From Effrenium voratum (lineage: Eukaryota; Sar; Dinophyceae; Suessiales; Symbiodiniaceae): DNA of 64,000 bases. The notes beneath the pieces were generated by a model. That model made no database searches. It was not told the origin of the DNA and was given only the letters and a program-made list of their open reading frames with translations. Below are positions 53,701-64,000 of this stretch, in pieces (positions within the stretch are counted from its first letter, which is position 1; each line of letters begins with the position of its first letter). A program made the translations under genes and the position numbers. The stretch is from NCBI GenBank assembly GCA_963377175.1, contig CAUJNA010003505.1, forward strand, positions 1,113,202 through 1,177,201. Direction: 5' to 3'.

Positions 53701-55530
53701 AGACGCGACAGAAAAGCAACATGGAGGTCCCTTAGGCAAGGTCAAAAACCGGCACTTTCCTTCTGGTCCATTTGGCTGGTCCACTTAATAGAAAAGCTGA
53801 CTTTGTTTGCACTGGGCAGGGGCCACAAGGTATGTAAAAGCCCAAAAAAAGATTGTGATCCTTATAGTAGATTCTCGTCAAATCAAACTGAAAAGGTTAC
53901 CCTCCAACACACGCCCTACCGGACAGGCTCACTGGATGGGGTTCTCGCCCGCCTCAGCATCCGCAAGACCGTGCCTGGAAGTTCGCATCACCCTGGGCGG
54001 TTGCCATCGATCCCACACACAACCGTGCAGGGAATGTACACCACTTTGACCCCTTTGGAGGGTTGTTAGGCCAATATTCTATAGAGTGCTCAAGAATAAC
54101 CCCCACATTGGAGATGTAGCCCTGAATCACTGAAAGCTTCGGGCTCATGGGGACTATGAACATGATTGCGCTAGGTTCGGTTCATCTTGGTCTGGGACTT
54201 ATATTCCGCATTGTGCACAAATGACAACTGGTGGAGGCTCATGCCCAACACAGGTCCACGGCAACCCAACTTGGTCCGAGAAGCGAGGAGTTATGCGCCA
54301 GCAACACGTCCATGTCGTTCCTGTGCCTGCATCAAAACTCCCAAGTTGCCCTAAATCCCCGTTGAAGGTTAACACTAGACACACGTCCCACAATCCATGG
54401 ACCATGGAGTCGGTCCCAAACCCCCGGGTTGACATCTCGCTTGCGTCTCACGACTTGCTCCCGATAGAAGCTCTCAGTTGGCTTCACGTTTGACCAGACA
54501 GCCGCTTTCAAATTGGCAGAAGTGGCTTTATATGGAACCTCGCACTGCCCTTCAAACATGGATATTGAATTATGGGGTGGACTGTTTGAGGGTCCAAGTA
54601 CACTATTAGCTTGGCAACTCCATGCAATACCGCGCGAATTCATCTGGGCAGACTACTTTAATTACCAAACAGGAAATACCCCGTTACAGGATCTTCATCA
54701 TGGGAGCTCGTTTGACTCATTTGAGCAGGCTATGATTTGCCCAGAAATCATTCCCCGACAGCAGCTCGAAGAATCCCTGAACCCCACTGAAGCACTGCGC
54801 CTTTCCAAGTTGGCTTGAGCCGACACGTCGGAGTCCTGCGCATGGTGAATGCCCTCAGCAAGCAAGCGGTGCAAAAGCAGCAAGAAGAACCAGGCTTGAG
54901 TTTGAATGTTGCGAAGGAAGATCTGGGTGGGTCAGCAAAAACAACGTGAGCTGAGGCATTGCACGGTTGTGACTTACGAGGTCACCAGCAATCACCCAAA
55001 TTGACGCTGAGCACTGGTTGCTTCTTATGCAAAGCTCCGTCATAGAGTCATAAATTTTGAGTATGCCTCGAAATGTAGATCTCCGTGGATTTGTCAGAAG
55101 AAACCAGCACAACCCCACACAGAAGCAAACAGAAGAATACCCTCTTTCCAATGAGACAGGAGGATTTTACAAGAGTACCATCCCCTTGAAAAGGACCTCG
55201 TCCACTTCCATGGTTGCTGGCAACAGAAGAACCCCAAAGAAGAAACTACCGAGAGTTTCAATCAGCTCATGACTCATCACACAACTGGAACACAAACCAA
55301 ACCAAAAGGCAACATACAAGCCACCCAAGAACAGCCGTACGAAAAACATCGGCCATCCTCGCCGGACGCCGACCCCTCGGGCTCGCTGGCCTTTCACGCG
55401 CCAAACATCAGGACTCGATTGATTCGGTTGTACCGAACCAGCGGATCACATCCGAATCCCAGTGAAGGATATGGCTCTGAGTTTGCAACAGCTGACATGT
55501 CTGAGGCCAAATCCCAGACACCTTCAGGTA
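50780..55530. other. Long stretch without recognised gene
   Basis: It has open frames of 90-168 codons on both strands and some GC-rich islands (about 52960-53150, 53930-54020) that may be exons, but no motif was recognised. At 52280-52740 the plus strand is A/G-rich and reads like a Lys/Glu/Ser-rich coding remnant broken by stops, perhaps an old retroelement. Confidence 0.35.
51773..52273 (+). CDS. Uncharacterised open frame, 166 codons
   Basis: It is a plus-strand frame with mixed composition (VCIHSRKPLLKITHEVLPAL). A 137-codon minus frame overlaps it. No domain or splice support was found, and it is the opposite strand to all recognised genes. Confidence 0.18.
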   Translation: MRQHEIMLCRNKIPPDVFPLTAAFRGRETEGCLEHTGSSVTRPSSELPLGLLAIYILPAGTSYESLCRGYARVRLRTNVVQANIMLQHERGFLVICKSVFGDSACCDPPTNTEPTVCIHSRKPLLKITHEVLPALRELKPEALGGPEASDPLASMHSLNHKQCNRC

Positions 55531-56052
55531 TTAGAAGCAACACTTTTTTGCGCCTGGCACTAGAAAGGGCGCCTTCTCCTCTTCCAAACCCCTTCCGTCA
55601 GTTTCCATGATTGTCGGAAACATGGCACAATCTCGCACTCCATGTTTGACTCGAACACTAGCATGTTGTGGCTGTCGACGTGGTCCTCTTTTCCCTCGCC
55701 TCAAACAGGACCCCCATCTTCGGTTCCGATGCATGCCGGGGTGAAGACACTGCACGCGGGTCATAGTCAGGAATCTCTTAAATATGAAGCAGAAATCTCC
55801 CATCAAATATGTAATGTAGTCGTGCCCTCCCCGTTCAGGGACACTTCTCTTCAGAAAATTGAGGCGAAATTGATGCTGAACCGAAGGATGGGTGTAAAAT
55901 GGGGAACCCTGTCTTTCGATCATTTCCATAGTTTGTTGGTGGAAGGTACGTATGAGACGTATGAGAGTCGTCAAGATATCGTCCCAGTCCCAAGGTTTCT
56001 GTGCGAGGGTAAAACATGCGTCAGGATGCATTTCAATTTCAACAAACGTCAA
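55531..56052 (-). CDS. Uncharacterised open frame, 173 codons
   Basis: It starts MTFVEIEMHPDACFTLAQKP. Parts in a second frame (VDSHNMLVFESNMECEIVPC near 55640-55700) look equally coding, suggesting an exon in another frame or an eroded sequence. No family was recognised. Confidence 0.22.
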   Translation of the reverse strand: MTFVEIEMHPDACFTLAQKPWDWDDILTTLIRLIRTFHQQTMEMIERQGSPFYTHPSVQHQFRLNFLKRSVPERGGHDYITYLMGDFCFIFKRFLTMTRVQCLHPGMHRNRRWGSCLRRGKRGPRRQPQHASVRVKHGVRDCAMFPTIMETDGRGLEEEKAPFLVPGAKKCCF

Positions 56053-56099
56053 GCAGCCATTTCTGGGGAGGGACGCTCAAAAAAAAAATAAAAAAAATA

Positions 56100-57320
56100 T
56101 ATCCTAAAACCCCTCATATCCTGAAACCCATCTCTCCGCTTCGCCTCATTCGCCTCATTCGCCTCGTCTCCTTCCAGCGCGACCTCTCGCGCCTCGGGGC
56201 CAAAGCTGGGGGTACTGACATCGGGGCATCGGGGACTCGGAGGACAGGCAATGGCAATGGCTGTGGGTCAAAAATAGCTACCCAAAATGGAACCCTGGTA
56301 CATGGAACCAATGACTAAAACCTGTCCCCTGGTTTAATTTTGACCCACGCCCATATCAATGGCTTAACAATTCCGCCAGCGGATGTTGACTTCAGGCACT
56401 TGGAGTGAGTTGCCGACTTTTCAGGCAAAAAACCTGTTGGATCGATGAGGGTGCAACTGAACTGGGAAAACCAGTCGGAGGGCCGCACGTTGGCCATGAA
56501 CTGCCAGTGGCAACGGGCCCTTTGCTGGAGCCCATTTGCATATAGTCACCTTTGTCCTTCCACCATTTTGAGGCTGGTCCGACCCCTAAAACTGGGGTTG
56601 TCTCCAAAAAAGGCTTGGTCTGCTTGGACCACCCAAACGGACCTTTTTTCCTTTGGCTTCCCAATCCATGTCCTAGCCGCTTTCGGGGACTCGTTGAGGT
56701 CCGCGCGCGTCCCGGCAGCTTCTGTGGAGGCGGCCTCGGGAGCCAAAAAAAAACAAGCAATGGTCGCCTACTCAACACGAGCTGTTGCCCACAAAACATG
56801 TGCAGATTCTGGTGCAACACCATGGGCAACCTACCTGCCTTTAGTCGAACACATGCATGATGTGGTCTATTGTGTATTGGTCAATCTTCCGTCAACTTGA
56901 CGTGTAACATGTCTTTGTTGGTGTTTAAAGGGGGTCCAAATCCAACTTCTTTTATTTTGTTTGTTCGATGCATTGGGTGACGAGTGATGCCCAATCACAA
57001 CACACATCGCGGCTGCCATGCGGCCCCAGTGGAACAAAAGTCGCCATCCACATTGACCCTCCAATGGTCAAGCGTCGGCGAGTATTATATACCTACATGC
57101 ACCTACAAACTGCATCAATTGCGTGTGTGAGAGAGAGAGAGCTTCGTTGATTGCCCATGCAACTGTGCACTGACTGCCAAACCACGAGTGCTCATGCTAT
57201 TGCTCCATCTGCAACAGTACTCAAGCATAGCGTGGACGCAACATTGGGTGGAGGCTCGCGGTGGATTCTAAAACAATGCTTAAGACTAGTCCATGAATTT
57301 CATTCCAGTCGACAAGGGTC
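56100..57320. other. Stretch with short repeat-like pieces
   Basis: Around 56262-56348 the sequence is bounded by GTGGGTCAAAA and TTTTGACCCAC, an inverted-repeat pair like one in GAPDH intron 4 (TTTTGACCCACAG near 26709). It is probably another short MITE-like family. No gene was recognised. Confidence 0.4.
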
Positions 57321-57878
57321 TTAGCTGTCTGGCCAGAAAACTCTGGACTCTTGCTTTGGTAATAAAAGGCTATGGAACACAGAGTTGTCCGTGAAACAAC
57401 GCGAGAACATGGACAACCCAGTGCCACACAACTGGGCGTCGCTTTGGGCATCGGTATGGGCATCTCTGCTTGAGGGTAGCCTTTGTAAGGAAGGGGAAAT
57501 CAGATGAACATCGTCATTTGAGTGGTCCCGGACTTTGGAACGTATTCTCCAGCATGGCATATGGCAGATCCGAAACCGACAGCTGCGACTCCGTGCGGCC
57601 AAGGTGATGCTCCAGGCAGCGCCACCTCGTCGCGAAGCCGGCGGCTGAACCGCCAATACGTGGCTTGGTGCGCAGGAATCCTCCCTCTCCAAACCCAAAC
57701 CGTCTTCCAGAAGGAGTCTGTGCACCTCCATGTTTAACTCTAACAAGTCAAATCCAATAGACACCACACGCGAATGCCGGCTGACCTCCTCTGTGCGGCC
57801 CTTGATCCCCGATGGCGATCCCAGACCTAGCAGCCTTCCTCCAGGCTCCAGTTGATCGCCCCTGGCCTCCTTTTCCAC
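57321..57878 (-). CDS. Uncharacterised open frame, 185 codons
   Basis: It reads VSRHSRVVSIGFDLLELNME and VHRLLLEDGLGLERED in its middle, which looks coding, then becomes Ser/Arg-rich. There may be one real exon around 57660-57800 with read-through. Product unknown. Confidence 0.28.
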   Translation of the reverse strand: MEKEARGDQLEPGGRLLGLGSPSGIKGRTEEVSRHSRVVSIGFDLLELNMEVHRLLLEDGLGLEREDSCAPSHVLAVQPPASRRGGAAWSITLAARSRSCRFRICHMPCWRIRSKVRDHSNDDVHLISPSLQRLPSSRDAHTDAQSDAQLCGTGLSMFSRCFTDNSVFHSLLLPKQESRVFWPDS

Positions 57879-57879
57879 C

Positions 57880-60533
57880 TGTGATCAAGACTCAAACTAT
57901 GCCGTGCTACGTCTACGTGCTAGTTGCTTGTTCCCAAAGAGTGCTTGGGACTGCCAAGCTGTCATGCAGGTTTCAGACTGTCTGAAGTACACGAGACATG
58001 CTGTCCGTGTGCTGCTTGCAACCAACTCTTACACCTCTTACATGTCAAACCCATTTTGCATGGTATGAATCGTGACCCGGCCAGGTTCGAATGTCCCGGG
58101 CCATCTTTGTCGCTCGCCTCTTTGATCTCGGGTGTCCGACTGACAGGACAGGGAACCCAAAGATTGCAGCTCGTTTCCCAAGGCTCACTGCCTCCAGGAA
58201 AGATCTACCTGCGATATTCGAACACAGCAGCTTGGCCTTGTTCGAAACAGCTAACACTTCTTCAAAGGCGCAATTCCCATTTTGGGATTGCCGCACAGCA
58301 GCCATCGGGTGCAAAGTCAGGCAGGCTAAGCAAGCACCACAATCGTATACAATCGCAATATGGGTCCTTCTCAAAATAGGCAAAGTCCAAAACGGGAAAC
58401 CACCCGCAAAGGGTCTGCCATTTTGAGAACCCTCCGATTATGCATAGTGCCTCAGGAAAGTGGGCAACGCATTTGCACAAAATAAGGCTTACAACTTTTG
58501 GACAAGCTCAAACAGGCTGCGCAATCGGCTACATTGTGGATCCACGTGCAATACTGCCAGGGCCTCCGTCGCCAAAACCCAACCCACCTGATATGGGTCA
58601 AAATGCTGGTATACATATCATATGATATATATATATATATTCCTACAATGATTGCATGGGAAAGCATGTGGCTCAACCTTTTGGCGATTTGTAGGGAAAG
58701 AGCCTGCAACTCACAACCAGGGCCGTGGTTGCGCTTCTGAGACAAACATGTAGGTCATGTGTTGGATACACTCGGTATGTAATCCTTGCAAGTTATCACT
58801 CTTGAAGGCCTCACTTTGCAGAACTGGCAAACTTCAGAGAATCATTTGCGGAACAGTTTGCAGATTCGCCTGCCCCCTGGCCCCATGTTTGTCTCAAGCA
58901 CTCGGGTTCTAAGCAGTTGACAGGCGCTCTTGTAGGTCCGGATCGCATGACGCGTCCGTCGATTGCGCCGTCTCTTGCTGCACATCCCGCACACTTGTAC
59001 CACGGAAAACCTGGCAAGGAGCAACATCTGGCATCTTCCCCACAACCTTGTTTCCCGTTGAACCAACAGATATTCAACATGGATGAAGTATGCATGTTGA
59101 CCAAGCAGTGTTGCCAGTGAGTCGAATGTTAGACCCCAAAGCACGACTCAGCATGAGCAAGCCCACGTTGGATTGCTACAAGTACCATGCAGGCTGATGC
59201 GAGAAATGAACCCCAAGACACAGCTTTGAGGCTGTTCAAACCAATGGGGGCCCCGTGCCATTCTTTGAATCCAACTGTGAGCCTGTCTCAATCGTTCCAC
59301 TCTTCCTTGGCTTGTTCCAAGCTCAGAAAACAATTTAGAAACGAAAGGCCTCTTCTCTTGGGATGTTCAAACCTGAAATTCATTCGTGCAGTTGCTCTGA
59401 CGGCACGTGGCCTCGCCTGAGCTGGGTCTTGCACAGTGCTGTAGCTGAACACCACCTCAAGCCCGGCTGCAAATGGCCGTGGCTGACGAATCCCTCCAAC
59501 CCCCAGTTTGTTCCGAAAAGGGAACAACCGTCCCCCCGGATCCCGACGTTTGAGCAACCCCCTGGAAATCACGAAAAAGACCATGGGCCCCCATTTTGCA
59601 TCTATTGGGATCGTTTGTTCAGAAGCTTCCATGACTGTGTGAGACAATTTGCTGTGATCTGTGACTCTGGACACTCTCAGTGACCAACCTGTACCAGTCC
59701 AAAGCATCATGCCATCTGCCCAAAGGCAAAATCAGAGCTGCAATGGTGTGGCTTCTCCGCAATCTGTCTGGGTCTGCCCAGTGAGTTTCGACCCATATTC
59801 ACAATGATGTCTACTTCACCCACCCGAAGCAAGACAGGAAGCTGCATGAGTTCCGGTCGCGAAGCAACAGCCACGTCAACCGCCAAATCCATCCCCGAAC
59901 TGCCAAGGCTCGGCTCCAAGCAGCGTGGTCCCCTGCGCGAGTGCCCGAAAAGCAAAAAAAGAACAGCACCCCCAACGACTTCCGTGTCCAAAACCCCAAG
60001 TGCTGTCAAACAAGTAGTTGGGGGGTGCTGGGAGGAGGGGGGCACCTTAAACCATATTGTCACCATGAGAGTATATTGTGCAATTGTTTATCCCTTGTAA
60101 TTCATGAAGGGGGGTCCAAATAAGCCGCCATTACGGAATTGTCGAAGGCAGGAATTTGCAAAGTTGCCAATGGCCCCGTGTTGATACATTGCCGAAAGGC
60201 ATCAAGGGGTGTGTATTGGGGGTACAATCCCGGACCGTCAAGACACCCAGGGGACGTTCAGGGTGGGCACCAAACGTGAAAACAAACACTGAGAACGCCG
60301 CATGTCGCCGCCTGGCACATAGAACAGTCAACTCAGAATGGTGTGCGTGTGTCTCGAGAATATTGCCCCCCCGCCCCGCAAAATGGTAATTTGTTCCCCT
60401 CTTCGTTCCCCTTTAAGTCAAGAAGCCAGCTTCGAAAGGAACATATGGGTTTGTATTTTTTTAGGGTGGCCGGGCAGGAAGGTTTGAGTACGGGGTATGA
60501 TTCGCAGGTATGATTCGCGGGTATGATTCGCGG
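57880..60533. other. Stretch without recognised gene
   Basis: It contains a (TA)n run at 58617-58639. A plus-strand island at 59850-60010 (GREATATSTAKSIPELPRLG) has coding-like Lys/Pro/Ser composition but no clear domain. Confidence 0.35.
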
Positions 60534-60730
60534 AAGCAGCAGCAGCAGCAGTAGTAGTAGTGGCAGTAGTCGCCGAAGTAGTAGTACTAGTAGTAATATT
60601 GTAGTAGTAACAATAGTAGTAGTAGTAGTAGTAGTAGTTGTTGTTGTTGTAGTTGTAGCAGTAGTAGGAGTAGTAGTAAATAGTAGTAGCAGCAGCAGTA
60701 GTAGTAGTAGTAGTAGTAGCACTAGTAGTC

Positions 60731-60763
<33 letters not shown>

Positions 60764-61422
60764 ACAGTAGAAGCAGCGACTGTAGTGGCGCGGAAGCTTT
60801 GAAAAGACTTGGCGCTGGCCTTGGCAAGGCAAGTTCATTGCGCGGGTATGATTCGGGTATGATTCGCGGGTATGATTCGGCTAGGAGCAAAACGGCACTG
60901 ATTACAAACTCGTAGTAGCTGTGGTAGTAGTAGTAGTAGTAGCAGTAGTAGTGGTAGTAGTAGTAGTAGTAGCAGTTGCAGAAGTAGTGGTAGCAGCTGT
61001 AGCATAAGCAGCAGCGGCTGTAGTGGTGCGGACGCTGTGAAAAAGACTTAGCACTAGCCTAGGGAGGGGAAGCTCATTGTCCGGGTATGATTCGGGTATG
61101 ATTCGCGGGTATGATTCGGCTAGGTGCAAACCGGCACTGATTACAGACTCAGAATGATGTATGTGGTAGTAGTGAGTAGTAGCAGCAGCAGAAGCAGGAA
61201 TAGTAGTAGTAGTAGTAGTAGAAGTAGTAGCAATAGTAGTAGTAGTCAAGGTTGTAGTCGTAGTAGTAATAGTAGTAGTAGAAGTCAAGGTTGTAGTCGT
61301 AGTAGTTAGTAGTAAGGGTAGCAGAAGCAGAAGTAGAAGCAGTAGAGTAGCAGTAGCAGCGGTAGTGGCGGTGGTAGTGGTAGTAACACTCGTAGTCGCG
61401 GTAGTAGCAGTAATATTAGTAA

Positions 61423-61453
<31 letters not shown>

Positions 61454-61479
61454 CGTGGTAAAAGTAGTAGTAGTACTTG

Positions 61480-61521
<42 letters not shown>

Positions 61522-61661
61522 TAGCAGTAGTAGTAGTAATTAGTAATTGGAGTAGTAGTAGTTAGTAGTAAGGGTAGCAGAAGCAGAAGTAGAAGCAGTA
61601 GAGTAGTAGTAGCAGCGGTAGTAGCGGTGGTAGTTGTATTACTCGTAGTCGCGGTAGTAGC

Positions 61662-61698
<37 letters not shown>

Positions 61699-61743
61699 AT
61701 AGTAGTAGTAGTAGTAGTGGTAGTAGCAGTAGTAGCAGTAATT

Positions 61744-61803
<60 letters not shown>

Positions 61804-61806
61804 TTG

Positions 61807-61855
<49 letters not shown>

Positions 61856-61870
61856 CAGTGGCAGTGGTAG
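60534..61870. repeat. (AGT)n trinucleotide field with TATGATTCG modules
   Basis: AGT/GTA repeats with AGC and GGT variants are split by modules containing GGGTATGATTCG repeats (60494-60533, 60844-60890, 61079-61124, 61926-61992). A unit of about 130 bp at 60780-60910 recurs in diverged form at 61015-61150. Poly-Ser, poly-Val and poly-Thr frames are artefacts. Confidence 0.93.
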
Positions 61871-61994
61871 TATTGGGTAGCGCTGGTGGTAGAAGAGCAG
61901 TAGCATCTTGCAGCATACGTTTTAAAGGGGTATGATTCGGGGGTATGATTCGGGGTATGATTCGGGGGTATGATTCGGGGGTATGATTCGGGAA

Positions 61995-64000
61995 GGTCCC
62001 ACCTTCTGCCTTTTGAAGCAACTCAACACACCAAAAAAAGACAAACCCATATACCCTCAACAAAACACATACCCGTGTAGCAATGCCTCCCGTCCAACAA
62101 ACATGATTGCGGGTGCAGGTTTGTTCCCTTCCGTTTTCTAAGGAGAACCTGTCTTGTGAGCACCCAAAGAGAGTGAGCTGGATGAATCCTAGCGTGAATG
62201 TGTTCGATTGATTTCTGGGCGCCTCGAAAGAATGAAGAGGGACCCCGATCATTTGGGTTTGATTGATACGAGGTTGCGAGTGCTCATGGCCGAGAAAAAA
62301 TGAAAATCATAATATGACATGCAGGTTGGGGATACTGGAAAGCATCTGGATGCCAAAAATGTTGGGCCGTTAGAAGACTGCTGTAGTGCGAATGTGCGTG
62401 TGTGTGTGTGCGCGCGCAAGCCACGGCCAAGCGAAAGGCCGCATGGGGCTTTACAAATCGGATTTGGAACTCGAGGCTGGTTGCCGTTTGGCTCAACACA
62501 GCCCAAAAGGGTCCTCCAGAACAAAACAAAAAAAGAAACATAATAATAATAATAATAATATATATATATATACAAAGCATTCCCTCTCATACCCTCGAGT
62601 TATAGTATATAAACCACGAAAGAGTACCTTCATGGTCCCTTAGCTTCCAAAGGCGAAAGGTCCAAGCGGAGGGTACCACACTCCTGCAGACTGCCAAGGA
62701 ACGCAAACAACCATCATCTTTTAGGATGCGCATGTTTGACTTGGAACCATTCTGGGGCGAGATGAAAGGGAAACGCGAAGCCGTTTTTGGGGGCCCATGT
62801 TTCATGTTAACCCGCGCTGTGAAAAGGTGCCTGGGACATATTGCGAGCTCTTTTTGGGGGGCAGGTAAGGCCTTCGTTTCTAAGGCTGGGGCCACGGAGG
62901 CATATCTCCAGGGCGACACCGGCAGTGGCTGCGAGAAGAAGCCAAAGGTATCGGCCACGGCCGCCGTGCCCAACTTGCCTGCGGCCCGTGGTGAGAAATC
63001 ACCGAGTTCTGCAAATTGGACAACCAGCCCCGGGCCTCCTGTTTCGAGGGAAGGCACGGAGTTTCCCACGCAAGGTCCGGGCGCTCATCTAAATTGAAAC
63101 AGCTGAGGGCCCAAATTTCTGTAAAGCAATCACCCACAAAGCATCCTCATTCTCAATTACGCAGCTCCTTCGGCTGGACCCGCCCTCCAGGCAGCTTCCG
63201 CCGACCTGTTGCTTCCGCACTACTTTCGCTTATGTCTCCCGGCTGATGGTTCCTTTGCACAACCTCCTTTCTCGTTGGATGTTCGTTTGACGTGGATGAA
63301 CGGGTCACTTCACCCTAGGTTTGCCGCTGTCCGCAACAGGGTTCGCGCTCGCAGATGCCACTGAAAGGATGAGTTCCGTCTCGTTTGCAACTTGCTGTCT
63401 TGTGCATGACGACAAACTGTGCCGCCCACGTCATGCCCTCAAAGTCCATGCTCTAACTGCCCTGACAGAGCCCCCAGCCTGCGACCTAGCAACCGCAACC
63501 TGCCCAAGTTTCACGGGTTTGTCGCAGCCCCCCACCCCCGTCTCCCGCCTCCCCCGCCCGCAATGCGGCCAGCCCAGCCCCTAGCACCCGCCAACTTGAG
63601 TTCAACTTCCTAGCATTCACTCTCCCCTGCAGCCCACCACGCTGCTCAGCCCAGTCCCGGCATCATTTGCTCAAGCCCGCATTTGCTCTTCTTTTGAGCC
63701 TGGCTGAGTACAGCATGCACAATAAGGAGCTCGAGCTCAGCAGGTCTGAACCCGGACCGTGTTTGATTCGTTTGCTGAAGCAACCCGATTCCAAGATTAC
63801 GGCCGTGTGTGTGCTTCAACTTGCTCAACTGCCCCGCACTGTGTCGCCTGCCAGCACAAGGATGAAAACCGCAGAGTAGCCAATCATCTTGGGCAGCTCA
63901 GCCAGTGAGTAAGTATAGAAGGCGCTTTGCAGGCCGGACAGCAACCATATCCACCAATCATCGGCTACGAAATCAAACGGAACTTGAGCAGACTCCTGGG
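61995..64000. other. Right-hand end, no recognised gene
   Basis: It contains AAT and TA simple repeats at 62540-62572. The region 62880-63100 is GC-rich and open on both strands (minus LVVQFAELGDFSPRAAGK), possibly an exon, and 63300-63620 is C-rich. Nothing could be assigned to a family. Confidence 0.4.

Noticed and set aside
61416..62252. 278-codon minus frame rich in Thr and Tyr
   Set aside because: It is the GTA repeat field translated; no non-repeat domain is present.

Overview
The window looks like nuclear DNA of a peridinin-type dinoflagellate, most likely a Symbiodiniaceae alga. The evidence is: a plastid GAPDH with an FVAP-type leader; exons that join in frame only if introns begin with GA or GC (rarely GT) and end with AG before an exon that usually starts with G; dense microsatellites and satellites; and every recognisable gene on the minus strand, as in dinoflagellate unidirectional gene blocks. 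No tRNA, rRNA, CRISPR or bacterial-type operon was seen.

Layout. Positions 48-18655 (minus) carry an interrupted SNF2-family ATPase gene of the SMARCAL1/ZRANB3 type, followed here through motifs I, Ia, II and III in ten short exons; it runs off the left edge. Two foreign units sit inside its introns, in the same orientation: a delta-class carbonic anhydrase copy (2137-3134) broken by a 10-bp tandem duplication, and a complete Ty1/copia-type LTR retrotransposon (5037-13111). The retrotransposon has identical 97-bp LTRs, a 5-bp ATAAT target duplication, a half-tRNA(iMet)-type primer site and a polypurine tract. Its pol carries an unexpected C5-methyltransferase-like domain between protease and integrase, a large insertion inside the integrase core, and a membrane/zinc-finger-like tail after RNase H. 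Its gag and pol are broken by several frameshifts and stops.

19-24 kb is repeat-rich with no assigned gene. 24120-28209 (minus) is a complete seven-exon plastid GAPDH gene whose exon lengths sum exactly to 422 codons; none of its six introns starts with GT in the model given. 28.2-30.6 kb holds unassigned open frames. 30587-31161 is a 575-bp foldback palindrome next to a 3.5-kb 41-bp satellite (31320-34832). 36.8-40.4 kb (minus) has exons of a MORN-repeat protein. 41272-45224 is a second satellite (86-bp unit). 45.2-64 kb has no recognised gene, only a few exon-like islands, open frames and long microsatellites (ACTC, GAT, AAT, GTA).

The genes do not form a pathway. The region reads as large-intron, repeat-loaded chromosome with a DNA-repair-type helicase, a Calvin-cycle/glycolytic enzyme, a MORN scaffold protein and mobile elements lodged in introns. 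All functional calls come from motif recognition by eye; no searches were run.
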